Shown: in pieces, positions 14,788 to 23,624 of the stretch
Layout: the number at the start of each line of letters is the position of its first letter
Position numbering within the stretch: position 1 is the first letter of the stretch
NCBI GenBank assembly: GCA_015478675.1
Contig: JADMIH010000044.1
Span: 1-24,377 of the forward strand
Direction of reading: 5' to 3'
Length of the DNA stretch: 24,377 bases
Origin: Chloroflexota bacterium
Lineage (GTDB): Bacteria > Chloroflexota > Chloroflexia > QHBQ01 > JADMIH01
The notes under the pieces: model-generated
Databases searched by the model: none
Seen by the model: only the letters and a program-made list of their open reading frames with translations
What the model was told of the DNA's origin: nothing
Program-made: the position numbers and the translations under genes

Positions 14788-15696
14788 ATGGAAGACCAGA
14801 ACCACATAGAAGAGTTTACCGCATTTGTGCAGAAGGGCGGCAAGGTAGAACCGGGCGATTGGATGCCTGACGAGTACCGCAAAGCGGTTCTCAAGTTCGT
14901 GGAGATGCACGCCAACTCCGAGTTGATGGGCGTGCTGCCGGAGCGCGAGTGGATCAACAAGGCCCCCACCCTCAAGCGTAAGCTGGCTCTTACCGCCAAA
15001 GTGCAGGACGAAGTAGGCCATGCCGAGCTTCTTTACCGCGTAGCTGAAGACCTGGGCAAGAGTCGCGAAGATATGCTCCAGGACCTTCTCGACGGCAAAA
15101 CCAAGTTCCACAATGTCTTTCACTACCCTACCTACTCCTGGGGCGATGTTGCCATCATCGCCTGGCTAGTGGACGCGGCGGCTATACAGTCGCAGAAGGC
15201 GCTGCTCGATTCATCTTATGCGCCTTACGCCCGCACCATGCAGAAGATCTGTTGGGAAGAGAGCTTCCACATCAAGCACGGTTATGATATCGTGATCACG
15301 ATGATGAACGGCACCCAGCAGCAGAAAGAGATGATCCAGGAAGCGCTGAATCGCTGGTGGCCGCCGCTGGTAATGTTCCACGGTCCGCCCACGCCTATTG
15401 AGAAGGACCGCGACCTGCACTACCGCATCAAGGCAAAGCATAACGGGGTGCTTCGGCAGGAGTTCTTCGCCAAGTACATCCCCAAGATATTTGAGCTTGG
15501 CCTGACGCTTCCCGACCCGAATATTCACTTTGACACCGAGGCCAACGAATGGAAGTACACCGAGCCTGATTGGAACGAGCTAAAGATGGTCGTCACAGGT
15601 CACGGCCCCAGAAGCCAGGAGCGCCTCGACCTTCGCCGCGTAGCTTACGCTGATACGCAGTGGGTGCGCGACGTAGTGTTAGGGAAAGCTGCCTGA
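14788..15696 (+). CDS. paaA: Phenylacetyl-CoA 1,2-epoxidase, catalytic subunit A
   Basis: Diiron oxygenase subunit of the PaaABC(D)E complex, which epoxidises the aromatic ring of phenylacetyl-CoA in the cytoplasm, the second step of aerobic phenylacetate degradation. At 302 residues it is near the usual length. Diiron ligands are visible: E45 (ANSE), the first ExxH E75-H78 (DEVGH), D129 as a probable ligand in WLVDAAA, and the second ExxH E158-H161 (EESFHIKHG). WWPPLVMFHGPP and the C-terminal EPDWNELKMVVTGHGP are typical of PaaA. AAAGGAG lies 7 bases before the ATG. It is the first structural gene of the unit and is followed by paaB after a 59-base gap with a hairpin. Confidence 0.95.
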   Translation: MEDQNHIEEFTAFVQKGGKVEPGDWMPDEYRKAVLKFVEMHANSELMGVLPEREWINKAPTLKRKLALTAKVQDEVGHAELLYRVAEDLGKSREDMLQDLLDGKTKFHNVFHYPTYSWGDVAIIAWLVDAAAIQSQKALLDSSYAPYARTMQKICWEESFHIKHGYDIVITMMNGTQQQKEMIQEALNRWWPPLVMFHGPPTPIEKDRDLHYRIKAKHNGVLRQEFFAKYIPKIFELGLTLPDPNIHFDTEANEWKYTEPDWNELKMVVTGHGPRSQERLDLRRVAYADTQWVRDVVLGKAA

Positions 15697-15705
15697 AGGC
15701 GGCAG

Positions 15706-15740
15706 TTACGAATTACAAGTTATAGATATTCAATTCGTAA
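15706..15740 (+). promoter_or_regulatory. Hairpin between paaA and paaB
   Basis: TTACGAATT (15706-15714) and AATTCGTAA (15732-15740) form a perfect 9-bp stem with a 17-base loop, starting 9 bases after the paaA stop. No T-run follows, so a transcript-stabilising or partial-attenuation role is more likely than full termination. Confidence 0.45.
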
Positions 15741-15755
15741 TCAGGAACCACCAAA

Positions 15756-16055
15756 GTGCCAGTATTCGAGATATTCCAACAGCCCCGCGAGGGCAAGGCT
15801 TTCGAGCATGGGGGCAATCTGGTTGCCCCTGATGTCGAGATGGCAATCCTCTATGCCCGCGAGTTCTATGCGAGGCGGCAGGAGAGCCACAGCATCTGGA
15901 TCGTGCCACGTGAGGCTATCGTGGAGATATCCGACCAGGATTTGCTCCACCCTCCTGCCGTAGATCGCTCGTACCGCTCGGTCGCAGGGTATTCTGTGCG
16001 CGACACGCTGCGGGCCACGCGTGGTGCGGTGGCGGGTAGTAACCAACCTGATTAG
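15756..16055 (+). CDS. paaB: Phenylacetyl-CoA 1,2-epoxidase subunit B
   Basis: Small bridging subunit of the epoxidase, which links PaaAC heterodimers. The 99-residue length is standard. MPVFEIFQQPREGKAFEHGG, APDVEMAILYAREFYARRQE, SIWIVPREAI and the GYSVRDTLR ending follow the family closely; a C-terminal GAVAGSNQPD tail is variable. The start is GTG at 15756, with AGGA about 10 bases upstream; no ATG gives the family N-terminus. The stop lies 17 bases before the likely paaC ATG. Confidence 0.92.
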   Translation: MPVFEIFQQPREGKAFEHGGNLVAPDVEMAILYAREFYARRQESHSIWIVPREAIVEISDQDLLHPPAVDRSYRSVAGYSVRDTLRATRGAVAGSNQPD

Positions 16056-16072
16056 CCTTGGAAAGCGAGAGA

Positions 16073-16915
16073 ATGCAACCGATGGATAAGCAGGTACAGG
16101 AAACTCAGAGTCCCCAGGCCTTTGACATGTGGGGGCTGACGCCGCTGCAAATATTGCTCTTTGCCCTTGCGGATGACGAGTTCATCCTCGGCTACCGCAA
16201 CTCGGAGTGGACGGGCATCGCGCCGATCTTGGAGGAGGACGTGGCTTTCTCCTCGATGTCGCAGGATGAGATTGGGCACGCCCGCCTCTACTACGAGTTG
16301 CTGCAAGAGCTTACAGGGACAATGGCCGACAAGCTCGCCTACAGCCGCAAGCCCAACGAATACCTATGCTGCCGGCTTGTGGAGCACCGCAAGCTCGATT
16401 GGGCGCATGCTATCGCCCGGCAGTTTCTCTACGACACAGCCGACCATGTGCGTCTCGAAGCGTTGACTCACAGCAAATACGAGCCTTTAGCCAACGCTAC
16501 GCAGAAGATAATCCGCGAAGAAAAATACCATCTAATGCATGGCGATATGTGGCTGACGCGCCTCGCAAAGCTCAGCACAGACTCGCGGGCCAGGCTTGAA
16601 GGGGCGCTGGTGGTCCTCTGGCCAGACGCTCTGGGTATCTTCGAGCCTTTGCCAGGCGAAGAGCAATTGATAGCCGACGGGGTGCTACCCGGTACTATGT
16701 CAGATATGTGTACCGATTGGCTGGGGCAAATCACACCTTACTTCTACAACCTGGAGCTGCCTTTCCCCGCCACATTGGACGAGCGCACCGGCCTATACAT
16801 ACCCACAGTCGAGCCGGTGTATGGCGGCAGGCGCGGCCAGCACACCGGCGAGTTCACAGAGCTATGGAAGGAGATGACATCTGTCTACAGGCTCGACCCG
16901 GAGGCGGTGTGGTAG
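16073..16915 (+). CDS. paaC: Phenylacetyl-CoA 1,2-epoxidase subunit C
   Basis: Structural partner of PaaA, with the same ferritin-like fold; in characterised complexes PaaC does not carry the working diiron centre. About 280 residues. LLFALADDEFILGYRNSEWTG, MSQDEIGHARLYYELL, FLYDTADHVRLEAL and EEKYHLMHGDMWL are the expected helices, and the C-terminus ends GRRGQHTGEFTELWKEMTSVYRLDPEA. The start is not certain: the frame opens with TTG at 16058, two bases after paaB, while ATG at 16073 follows the purine-rich GGAAAGCGAGAGA and ATG at 16082 has GAGAG 10 bases before. I chose 16073. Confidence 0.93.
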   Translation: MQPMDKQVQETQSPQAFDMWGLTPLQILLFALADDEFILGYRNSEWTGIAPILEEDVAFSSMSQDEIGHARLYYELLQELTGTMADKLAYSRKPNEYLCCRLVEHRKLDWAHAIARQFLYDTADHVRLEALTHSKYEPLANATQKIIREEKYHLMHGDMWLTRLAKLSTDSRARLEGALVVLWPDALGIFEPLPGEEQLIADGVLPGTMSDMCTDWLGQITPYFYNLELPFPATLDERTGLYIPTVEPVYGGRRGQHTGEFTELWKEMTSVYRLDPEAVW

Positions 16916-17013
16916 GTAGGGCCTGTGGAAGAGAGGAGCCATAGCAGCTTTTCGCGCTGGCAAAGACATTACAAGAGTTGACATAACAGGCAAAATACAA
17001 TGAGGTTTATACT

Positions 17014-17520
17014 ATGAGAGTAGCACAGAAGATAACAGAAGATAGCGTTAGAGAAGCATTGCTGGAGGTGATGGACCCGGAGATACCCAGTCTCTCTATT
17101 GTAGACCTGGGTGTGGTTGGTAACGTCGCTGTGAGCAGCGATGCTATTGAGGTGGAGCTAATGCCCACCTTTGTGGGCTGCCCTGCCCTCGAAATCATGA
17201 AAGACAGCGTGAAGGAGAGGCTGCACGCGCTCGCCCCAGACCACGAGGCGCATGTAAGGGTGACTATGACTGAGCCCTGGACCACTGACCGCATCAGCGA
17301 GAAAGGCCGCCAAATACTGAAAAGCTCAGGTTTCGCTCCTCCACCCACGACCGCTATGCCCGCACGCGCCAACTTGATTCAGCTAATGCCCGTCGCCGAA
17401 TGCCCCTATTGCGGCTCACGCAAGACGGTGATGGAGAACGCCTTCGGCCCGACCCTGTGTCGCGCTATCTACTACTGCGCCAACTGCCGCCAGCCGTTTG
17501 AGCAGTTTAAGCAGGTGTAA
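17014..17520 (+). CDS. paaD: Phenylacetyl-CoA epoxidase maturation protein PaaD
   Basis: A 168-residue MIP18/DUF59 protein thought to help mature the metal centres of the epoxidase system. The N-terminal part holds DPEIPSLSIVDLGVV (21-35) and TFVGCPALE with C56. The C-terminal part is the PaaD-specific zinc-ribbon-like segment, with C130 and C133 (CPYCGS), C149, and C155 and C158 (CANCRQPFEQF). TGAGG lies 8 bases before the ATG. About 100 bases separate it from paaC, and the usual next gene paaE, the ferredoxin reductase, does not follow; non-coding sequence and uvrB do. Confidence 0.93.
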   Translation: MRVAQKITEDSVREALLEVMDPEIPSLSIVDLGVVGNVAVSSDAIEVELMPTFVGCPALEIMKDSVKERLHALAPDHEAHVRVTMTEPWTTDRISEKGRQILKSSGFAPPPTTAMPARANLIQLMPVAECPYCGSRKTVMENAFGPTLCRAIYYCANCRQPFEQFKQV

Positions 17521-17746
17521 GCTTCATAGCCACGGTTGGCAGCCTGATGTCCCCTTTATTTACTCACGTTACGCGGTGAACGACGAACGAGGGACCGCTC
17601 TCTCTAAAGGGAACCCAGCGACCGGATGACCGCTGCCTCTATACTTTCTGCGCGGTAAGTACCATAGAAGCTTTGGGTCCTTTGAGACCCTTTGCGGCTT
17701 GTTCATACCTCAATGTAGATGCAATCGCCCTGTTTTACCTCGGCAG
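17521..17746. other. Non-coding stretch after paaD
   Basis: No open frame with coding character on either strand, and no riboswitch signature that I recognise. Together with the element at 17747-17840 and the uvrB promoter it makes up a 436-base intergenic space. Confidence 0.4.
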
Positions 17747-17840
17747 GTAAATGTTCAGAATAGGGGTGAGGGTGGGTAAAAGGGCAGGTGGCGCACAGAT
17801 ACCTCTTGAACTTGGTTCTACCCTTATTCTGAACACTTAC
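17747..17840. mobile_element. MITE-like palindromic element, 94 bp, upstream of uvrB
   Basis: Terminal arms at 17747-17767 and 17820-17840 are complementary at 19 of 21 positions (GTAAATGTTCAGAATAGGGG against GTAAGTGTTCAGAATAAGGG for the first 20). The outer 12 bases fit GTAANTRYTCAG, the same consensus as the ends of the element at 4190-4384. There is no open frame, and I see no flanking duplication, so it is older or not moved by the same route. It ends about 35 bases before the uvrB -10 box. Confidence 0.5.
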
Positions 17841-17874
17841 GCTCAGGGCGTGGCTCCCGTTCTATGCACAAATG

Positions 17875-17883
17875 TGCTATAAT
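17875..17883 (+). promoter_or_regulatory. Extended -10 promoter of uvrB
   Basis: TGCTATAAT with a perfect TATAAT at 17878-17883 and TGn extension; no clear -35. Start near 17890 would give a leader of about 67 bases. I see no recognisable LexA box. Confidence 0.55.
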
Positions 17884-17956
17884 ATAGAGAGCGTATCTGC
17901 TTCGGGCGGCTATCGGTGTCGCCTCTTTATGACTGAAGTTGCGCGAGGTTGTGGAG

Positions 17957-19945
17957 ATGCCTGACTTTCATGTGGTCTCCGACTTCAGGCCGACGGGCGA
18001 CCAGCCACAGGCTATCGAGAAGTTGGTGCAGGGTATTAAGAATGGGTATAAAAACCAGACGCTGCTGGGCGCTACGGCCACCGGCAAGACATTCGTCATG
18101 GCCAAGTTGATCGAGGCCACCCAGCGTCCTACTCTCGTGCTGGCCCACAATAAGACTCTCGCCGCGCAGCTTTACCAGGAGTTCAAAGACTTTCTCCCCA
18201 ACAACGCGGTCGAATACTTCGTCTCCTATTATGACTACTACCAGCCCGAAGCCTACATCCCGCGCACCGACCTCTACATCGAGAAAGACGCCGACATAAA
18301 CGAAGAAATAGACAAGCTGCGCCACGCCGCCACACGTGCCCTCTTCGAGAGGCGCGACGTAGTGATAGTGTCGTCAGTCTCCTGCATCTTTGGCCTCGGC
18401 TCGCCTGAGGAGTATGGCAAGATCGCACTCACTATCAAGAAGGGTGAGACGGTCAGGCGGCAGAAGATGCTCAGGCATCTGATTGACAGCCATTACACCC
18501 GTAACGACCAATCGCTGTTGCGCGGCACATTCCGCGTCAAGGGCGATACCGTTGAGATACAGCCTGCCTATGAAGATATGGCTCTGCGTGTTGAGTTCTG
18601 GGGCGACGAGATCGAGCGTATCCTCGAGTTCGATCCTCTCACCGGAGAGGTGCTGATCGAAAAGACAGAGGCCAATATCTACCCCGCCAAGCACTTTATC
18701 ACCTCCGAGGATAAGCTGGTGGCCGCTATGCAAGACATAGAGGCCGAGCTGGTAGAGCGGGTGGCCCAACTGCGTGCCGAAGACAAGCTGGTAGAGGCGC
18801 AGCGCCTGGAGCAGCGCACCCGCTACGATCTGGAGATGCTACAGGAGACAGGCTACTGCTCAGGTGTGGAGAACTACTCGCGCCACCTGTCGCGCAGAGC
18901 CGCGGGCGACCAACCCTGGACGCTGCTCGACTATTTCCCGGATGACTACCTGCTGATGGTGGACGAGTCGCATATTACATTGCCCCAGGTGCGCGGTATG
19001 TATGGCGGCGACCACTCGCGGAAGGCTACGCTTATAGACTACGGCTTTCGCTTGCCGTCGGCCTTCGACAACCGACCTCTCACCTTTACCGAGTTCGAGG
19101 GGCATATAGACCAGTCGGTCTTTGTGAGCGCAACCCCAGGCCCCTACGAATACGAGCACAGTGAGCAGATTGTAGAGCTGATAATTCGCCCTACAGGTCT
19201 TGTAGACCCTTCCGTAGAGGTCAAGCCGAGCGAGGGGCAGATAGACGATCTGGTGGCGCAAATCAAAGCGCGGACCGCCAACGGCCAGCGATCAATAGTA
19301 ACTACCTTGCGCACCAAGTTTGCCGAGCAGATCGCCGATTATCTCAAAGAGGTGGGTGTGAAATCCACCTATATTCACCATGAGATAGATACTCTCGAAA
19401 GAGTAGAGATACTGCGTGACCTTCGCCTCGGCGTATATGACTGCATCGTAGGCATAAACCTGCTCAGAGAGGGCCTGGACCTGCCGGAGGTGTCGCTGGT
19501 AGCGATACTGGACGCTGATAAAGAGGGCTTCTTACGCTCGCGAGATGCTCTCATCCAGGTGATAGGCAGGGCCGCCCGCCACTCCGAAGGCCACGTGATC
19601 ATGTACGCCGACGTGGTAACGCGCTCTATGCAGGCGGCTATCGAGGAGACCTACAGACGGCGCGAGATACAGATCGCCCACAACAAAGAGCATGGTATAG
19701 AGCCTGCCAGCATACAGAAGCAGGTGCGCGACATCACCGAGCGAGTGCGCGCTGTGGCAGAAACCAAAGCCGAGTACACTGTATCACCCACAGGCGAGGT
19801 CATGGTGAACAAGGACGAGATAGCACGCATGATCAAGGACCTTGAAAGCCAGATGAAATCTGCCGCCAAGCTGCTAGAGTTTGAGAAAGCCGCCGCTATC
19901 AGGGACAAGATAGTGGAGCTGCGGAGGATGGAAGTAGTAGTCTAA
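17957..19945 (+). CDS. uvrB: Excinuclease ABC subunit B
   Basis: DNA-damage verification helicase of nucleotide excision repair; works with UvrA, then UvrC. 662 residues, the usual length. Walker A is GATATGKT (37-45 region, K44). The DNA-clamping beta-hairpin motif [20 protein letters not shown] and [16 protein letters not shown] follow, then motif [34 protein letters not shown], the helicase half with [17 protein letters not shown] and QVIGRAARH, and the C-terminal UVR coiled hairpin [27 protein letters not shown] at 17957 gives the classic MPDF start with GAGG 8 bases upstream; an earlier in-frame TTG at 17939 is not needed. It converges on lon, with a shared terminator. Confidence 0.97.
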   Translation: MPDFHVVSDFRPTGDQPQAIEKLVQGIKNGYKNQTLLGATATGKTFVMAKLIEATQRPTLVLAHNKTLAAQLYQEFKDFLPNNAVEYFVSYYDYYQPEAYIPRTDLYIEKDADINEEIDKLRHAATRALFERRDVVIVSSVSCIFGLGSPEEYGKIALTIKKGETVRRQKMLRHLIDSHYTRNDQSLLRGTFRVKGDTVEIQPAYEDMALRVEFWGDEIERILEFDPLTGEVLIEKTEANIYPAKHFITSEDKLVAAMQDIEAELVERVAQLRAEDKLVEAQRLEQRTRYDLEMLQETGYCSGVENYSRHLSRRAAGDQPWTLLDYFPDDYLLMVDESHITLPQVRGMYGGDHSRKATLIDYGFRLPSAFDNRPLTFTEFEGHIDQSVFVSATPGPYEYEHSEQIVELIIRPTGLVDPSVEVKPSEGQIDDLVAQIKARTANGQRSIVTTLRTKFAEQIADYLKEVGVKSTYIHHEIDTLERVEILRDLRLGVYDCIVGINLLREGLDLPEVSLVAILDADKEGFLRSRDALIQVIGRAARHSEGHVIMYADVVTRSMQAAIEETYRRREIQIAHNKEHGIEPASIQKQVRDITERVRAVAETKAEYTVSPTGEVMVNKDEIARMIKDLESQMKSAAKLLEFEKAAAIRDKIVELRRMEVVV

Positions 19946-19955
19946 CTTTACTCGA

Positions 19956-20004
19956 TAGAATAACGGAAGGGGCGGGGTGACTGACCACCCCTTCCGTTAT
20001 TCTA
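19956..20004. terminator. Bidirectional terminator between uvrB and lon
   Basis: Perfect 17-bp arms (19956-19972 and 19988-20004), TAGAATAACGGAAGGGG and its complement, with a 15-base loop that can extend the stem with GGGGTG/CACC. The AT-rich base of the stem supplies U-rich 3' strands both ways. It lies just after the uvrB stop and before the lon stop. Confidence 0.85.
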
Positions 20005-20029
20005 AAACAACCCCCTCAGTCCTCACGCC

Positions 20030-22936
20030 TCAGTTCGCTACGCCTGCGCCTATGCTTCCGTGCGGGGCAGGCTTGAGCGGCTTCGATAGCTGAGGCTCGG
20101 CGGGGGCTTCGGCCTTTTCGTCGACAACTGCGGCGGGGCGCAGCGCTGCTCTTAGCACCCCTTCCAGATCGTCTACCGGCACCATTTCCAGCTGGCGCAG
20201 CACCTTCTGGGGGATCTCGTCCAGGTCTTTCTCATTCTTGCGCGGCAGCACAAAGGTCGAGATACCGGCGCGGTGCGCCGCCAGCACCTTCTCTTTGAGG
20301 CCGCCGATAGGCAGCACCTTGCCGCGCAAGGTGATCTCGCCTGTCATAGCCACATCGCGCCTCACCTTTCGGCCACTGAGGGCCGACACCAGAGCGGTGC
20401 CCATAGTTACACCTGCCGATGGGCCATCCTTGGGGATAGCGCCCGCAGGCACATGAATATGAATGTCCGTCTTCTCGAAGCGTGCTGGCTCTATCCCAAG
20501 CTGCCTGGCGTGAGCACGCGCATACGAGAGCGCGGCCTGCGCCGACTCTTTCATCACATCCCCCAGTTGCCCGGTGAGGAGCAAGTTTCCTTTCCCTTCC
20601 ATCAGGCTAACCTCGATGCCCATCGTGTCACCGCCTGCCGGGGTCCAGGAGACGCCCGTCGCCACGCCCACTTCGTCTTGCTCCTCGGCCATGCCGTACG
20701 AATAACGAGGTGCGCGCAGGTAGCTCTCCAGGTCGTTTTCGCGTATTATTCGTGCGCGAGGCCGCTTACCACCTGGCATGTTAGCTGCATCTTCAGCATC
20801 AGGGGCCATATCGGAAGTCGTATCAGCATCGGCCTCGGGTGCCTCAACTGCCCGGACCTCAAGTGCCACAGCATGCCCAGCCAGCGGCTCGGTTGGCCTG
20901 TCAACCTGAGAGGATGATGTGGCTACGGTGGTTTGCTGCATCTCGGCAAGCGCTTCCGGCTCAGGGTCTGGTGGAAGGGCTTCGACTACCAGCTTGGCTA
21001 CTTTGCGGCAGACTGTGCCTATATCGCGCTCAAGGTTGCGCACGCCGGCTTCGTGTGTGTACTCACGGATCAGGCGGCGCAAGGCCCCATTGGTGAACTT
21101 TATATTGGCCGGAGTGAGCCCATGCTCCTCTATCTGCTTGGGCACTAGGAACTGCCGGGCGATGTGATACTTCTCATCTTCTATATAGCCTGGCAGCTCA
21201 ATTACTTCCATGCGGTCGAGCAGCGCGGGAGGTATCGGATCGAGCAGGTTGGCTGTCATGATGAACATTACCTTGGAGAGATTGTACGGCACGTCCAGGT
21301 AGTGATCGGAGAAGGCGCTATTCTGCTCAGGGTCGAGCACCTCAAGGAGAGCCGCAGAGGGATCGCCCCGGAAGTCGGCCCCCACTTTGTCAATCTCATC
21401 CATCATAAAGACGGGGTTGATAGTGCCTGCCGTCTTCATAGTCTGAATGATACGCCCCGGCAGCGCGCCCACATAGGTGCGCCTGTGGCCGCGTATCTCG
21501 GCCTCGTCATGTATACCGCCGAGGGACACCCGCACAAAACGGCGGCCCAACGCCTCGGCTATCGAGCGGCCCAGCGAGGTTTTACCGACGCCGGGAGGAC
21601 CCACAAAGCAGAGTATAGGCGAGCGCATTTTGCCCTGCGCCAGCTTGCGTACCGCCATGTATTCAAGGACGCGCTCTTTCACCTTGCTGAGGCCATAGTG
21701 GTTGGCATCCAGCACACGCGCCGCCGATCTGATATTCAGGTGATCGGGGGTTTGCGAGGTCCAGGGGAGGGTAATAAGCCAATCAAGGTAGCTGCGAATT
21801 ACTCCCACTTCGGGCATCCCCATCGGCATCACCTGCAAGCGGGCAAGCTCTTCAAGGGCTTTGGCTTGCACTTCCTCCGGCATTCCAGCGCCTTCGATGC
21901 GCTCTCGCAATTCGTTGGCCTCGCGGGTGGCGGGGTCGTAATCGCCAAGCTCCTGCGCGATAGCCTTCATCTGCTCGCGCAGGTAAAACTCGTGCTGGCT
22001 TTTGTCTACTTCGTTTTGCACCCGGTCATGGATGCGGTTCTCCAGGTCGAGCACGTCAAGTTCTTTGGCGAGCATAATGCTCAACACTTGCAGACGCTCA
22101 ACCGGCTCCACCGTCTCCAGCACCTTCTGGCGGTTTTCCTGGTCGAGGGTGATTGTGGAGGCTATCAGGTCGGCAAGCCAGCCCGGCTCGTCAACGTTCA
22201 TCGCCGCCACGTAGGAGTCGTCCGACAGATTACGTGAGAGCTTGACTACCTTCTCGAAGAGGGCAAGCACCGCGCGCATCAGCGCCTCGGTGCCGGGGTC
22301 CTTGCGGCTGGGGTCTTCAATAGCCTCGCCGATTATCTTGAGGTAAGGCTCGGTGCGCGCATAGCTGAGAAGCCGCACGCGCCTCTGGCCCTGCACCAGG
22401 AGCGATACTGTGCCGTCGGGCATCTTGAGGGAGCGCCCTATCACCAATTCGACCCCCATCTTGTAGAGGTCATCGGGGCCCACATCTTCGTCCTCGGCGT
22501 TGCGCTGCGCCACAGCAACCACCACCCGCTCGCCGTTGAGCGCGCCTTCGATAGCCTTGATAGACTTCTCGCGCCCCACGAAAAGGGATGTAACCATGTG
22601 AGGGAATATAACCATGTCGCGCAGAGGCAGAAGCGGCAGCTTGACTATCTCAGGCTCGTCTTCGTCGGGCAGCTTCTTGCGGAAGGCGCGCGACTGCGAC
22701 CTGGAGCCCTTCTTTGGTGGGGCTTTCAGCTCTTCATCTTCTTCGAGCACAGCATCTGTAGCAGGGCTTTTGCGCGAGCGTTGGGGCGTTGTAAATATTG
22801 CCTCTACCTCGCTCGCTTCCTCGGCCAACCCATCAGCGTCGTGGCCGTTGCCCGTGCTGATGCCCGCAGGCTCGGCTGCATCTTCGGCTTCTATTTCTTC
22901 TATTTCACTAATAGTCGGCTTTTTCTTTCGCGGCAT
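20030..22936 (-). CDS. lon: ATP-dependent protease Lon, enlarged
   Basis: Cytoplasmic ATP-dependent serine protease that degrades misfolded and regulatory proteins. 968 residues against about 780-800 in most bacteria. Residues 1-96 are a charged, disordered-looking extension (MPRKKKPTISEIEEIEAED). The Lon substrate-binding domain starts near LPLLPLRDMVIFPHM (about 100). The AAA+ module has Walker A GPPGVGKT (446-453) and FMMDEIDKVG. An extra A/E/P/D-rich segment (about 650-725) separates AAA+ from the protease domain, which has the catalytic dyad S840 (KDGPSAGVTM) and probably K883 (GGLKEK). A short P-rich tail ends it. The ATG at 22934-22936 is preceded by AGAGGA. Divergent from the thioesterase gene. 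Confidence 0.96.
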   Translation of the reverse strand: MPRKKKPTISEIEEIEAEDAAEPAGISTGNGHDADGLAEEASEVEAIFTTPQRSRKSPATDAVLEEDEELKAPPKKGSRSQSRAFRKKLPDEDEPEIVKLPLLPLRDMVIFPHMVTSLFVGREKSIKAIEGALNGERVVVAVAQRNAEDEDVGPDDLYKMGVELVIGRSLKMPDGTVSLLVQGQRRVRLLSYARTEPYLKIIGEAIEDPSRKDPGTEALMRAVLALFEKVVKLSRNLSDDSYVAAMNVDEPGWLADLIASTITLDQENRQKVLETVEPVERLQVLSIMLAKELDVLDLENRIHDRVQNEVDKSQHEFYLREQMKAIAQELGDYDPATREANELRERIEGAGMPEEVQAKALEELARLQVMPMGMPEVGVIRSYLDWLITLPWTSQTPDHLNIRSAARVLDANHYGLSKVKERVLEYMAVRKLAQGKMRSPILCFVGPPGVGKTSLGRSIAEALGRRFVRVSLGGIHDEAEIRGHRRTYVGALPGRIIQTMKTAGTINPVFMMDEIDKVGADFRGDPSAALLEVLDPEQNSAFSDHYLDVPYNLSKVMFIMTANLLDPIPPALLDRMEVIELPGYIEDEKYHIARQFLVPKQIEEHGLTPANIKFTNGALRRLIREYTHEAGVRNLERDIGTVCRKVAKLVVEALPPDPEPEALAEMQQTTVATSSSQVDRPTEPLAGHAVALEVRAVEAPEADADTTSDMAPDAEDAANMPGGKRPRARIIRENDLESYLRAPRYSYGMAEEQDEVGVATGVSWTPAGGDTMGIEVSLMEGKGNLLLTGQLGDVMKESAQAALSYARAHARQLGIEPARFEKTDIHIHVPAGAIPKDGPSAGVTMGTALVSALSGRKVRRDVAMTGEITLRGKVLPIGGLKEKVLAAHRAGISTFVLPRKNEKDLDEIPQKVLRQLEMVPVDDLEGVLRAALRPAAVVDEKAEAPAEPQLSKPLKPAPHGSIGAGVAN

Positions 22937-22963
22937 CGTTTTCCTCTCTGTATAGTACTTCTC

Positions 22964-22992
22964 ATTTTACGTTATAGGAAGCCTTACATCAA
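22964..22992 (-). promoter_or_regulatory. lon promoter
   Basis: On the minus strand, TTGATG (22987-22992), 17 bases, TAAAAT (22964-22969). Start near 22957 gives a leader of about 20 bases. I see no CIRCE or HAIR heat-shock operator. Confidence 0.55.
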
Positions 22993-23018
22993 GGCTGCTA
23001 TCCATTGTAATTGCTTAC

Positions 23019-23054
23019 GCCTGCGCCCACCATGTATGTTATACTGGCGCAGGC
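23019..23054. promoter_or_regulatory. Inverted repeat around the thioesterase -10 region
   Basis: GCCTGCGCC (23019-23027) and GGCGCAGGC (23046-23054) are perfect 9-bp complements. The 18 bases between contain TATGTT and TATACT, the only -10-like boxes for the gene at 23084. A repressor site covering the promoter, or an early RNA hairpin, would both fit. Confidence 0.4.
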
Positions 23055-23083
23055 AGGCAATCCTGCAGATGGAGTGTACAAAA

Positions 23084-23584
23084 ATGGGGATTGTGTACGA
23101 TACCGGCGGACAGGCTTTGCAGGATGCCTGGCCCGACGCCACTTGCTACGGCTGCGGGCCTGCTAACCCCGCCGGGCTGCGGATCAAGAGCTACTGGTCG
23201 AGCGACGGTTCGGAGGTGGTATGCGCTTTTCAGCCGGAGCCAAAGTATAACGCGGGTTTCCCGAATGTGATGTACGGCGGGCTTGTAGCCTCGCTTATTG
23301 ATTGCCACTCAATCTGGACAGCCATAGCCGCTACTTATCGTAGCGAAGGGCGGGAGCACGGGTCGCCGCCGACCATCAGCTACGTGACAGGCTCACTGAA
23401 CGTGCGCTTCTTGCAGCCTACTTCTCTTGACCGGCCTGTGGTGCTGCGTGCCAGGGTGACTGAGCTACACCCGCGCAAGGCTATGGTCACTTGCGACGTC
23501 TATTCAGGGGATTTGAAAACGGCAGAAGGCCAGGTGATGGCTGTGCGCTTCAATATGGATAAGTCGCTGGGTGCGGGAGGTTAG
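23084..23584 (+). CDS. Hotdog-fold acyl-CoA thioesterase, PaaI-like
   Basis: A 166-residue hotdog protein, probably hydrolysing an acyl- or aryl-CoA thioester. MGIVYDTGG leads to CYGCGPANPAGLRIK (21-35), the usual opening of this subgroup. NVMYGGLVASLIDCHSIWTA (61-80) is the core helix with the GG turn and the acidic D73. GSLNVRFLQPTSLDRPVVLRARV and KTAEGQVMAVRF complete the strands. The frame is open far upstream, but ATG 23084 has GGAG 9 bases before; ATG 23069 has none. A role in recycling CoA from dead-end phenylacetate intermediates, as for PaaI, is conceivable but the gene lies some 5.5 kb from the paa unit with uvrB and lon between, so no functional link is shown. Confidence 0.85.
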   Translation: MGIVYDTGGQALQDAWPDATCYGCGPANPAGLRIKSYWSSDGSEVVCAFQPEPKYNAGFPNVMYGGLVASLIDCHSIWTAIAATYRSEGREHGSPPTISYVTGSLNVRFLQPTSLDRPVVLRARVTELHPRKAMVTCDVYSGDLKTAEGQVMAVRFNMDKSLGAGG

Positions 23585-23624
23585 CTAAGCTGCTGTTATC
23601 TGGTTGCGCTCACGCAGGCGCAGA

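Noticed and set aside
16978..16983. TTGACA as part of a paaD promoter
   Set aside because: The nearest -10-like boxes (TACAAT, TATACT) are at 12 and 24 bases, neither workable.
17808..17818. GAAC-TTG-GTTC as a LexA box before uvrB
   Set aside because: The centre is 3 bases rather than the 4 of the Gram-positive type site, and it lies inside the palindromic element, about 60 bases before the -10.
22598..23083. Long N-terminal extension of the thioesterase frame
   Set aside because: It runs opposite lon and through the divergent promoter region; the hotdog domain begins after ATG 23084, which has a ribosome site.
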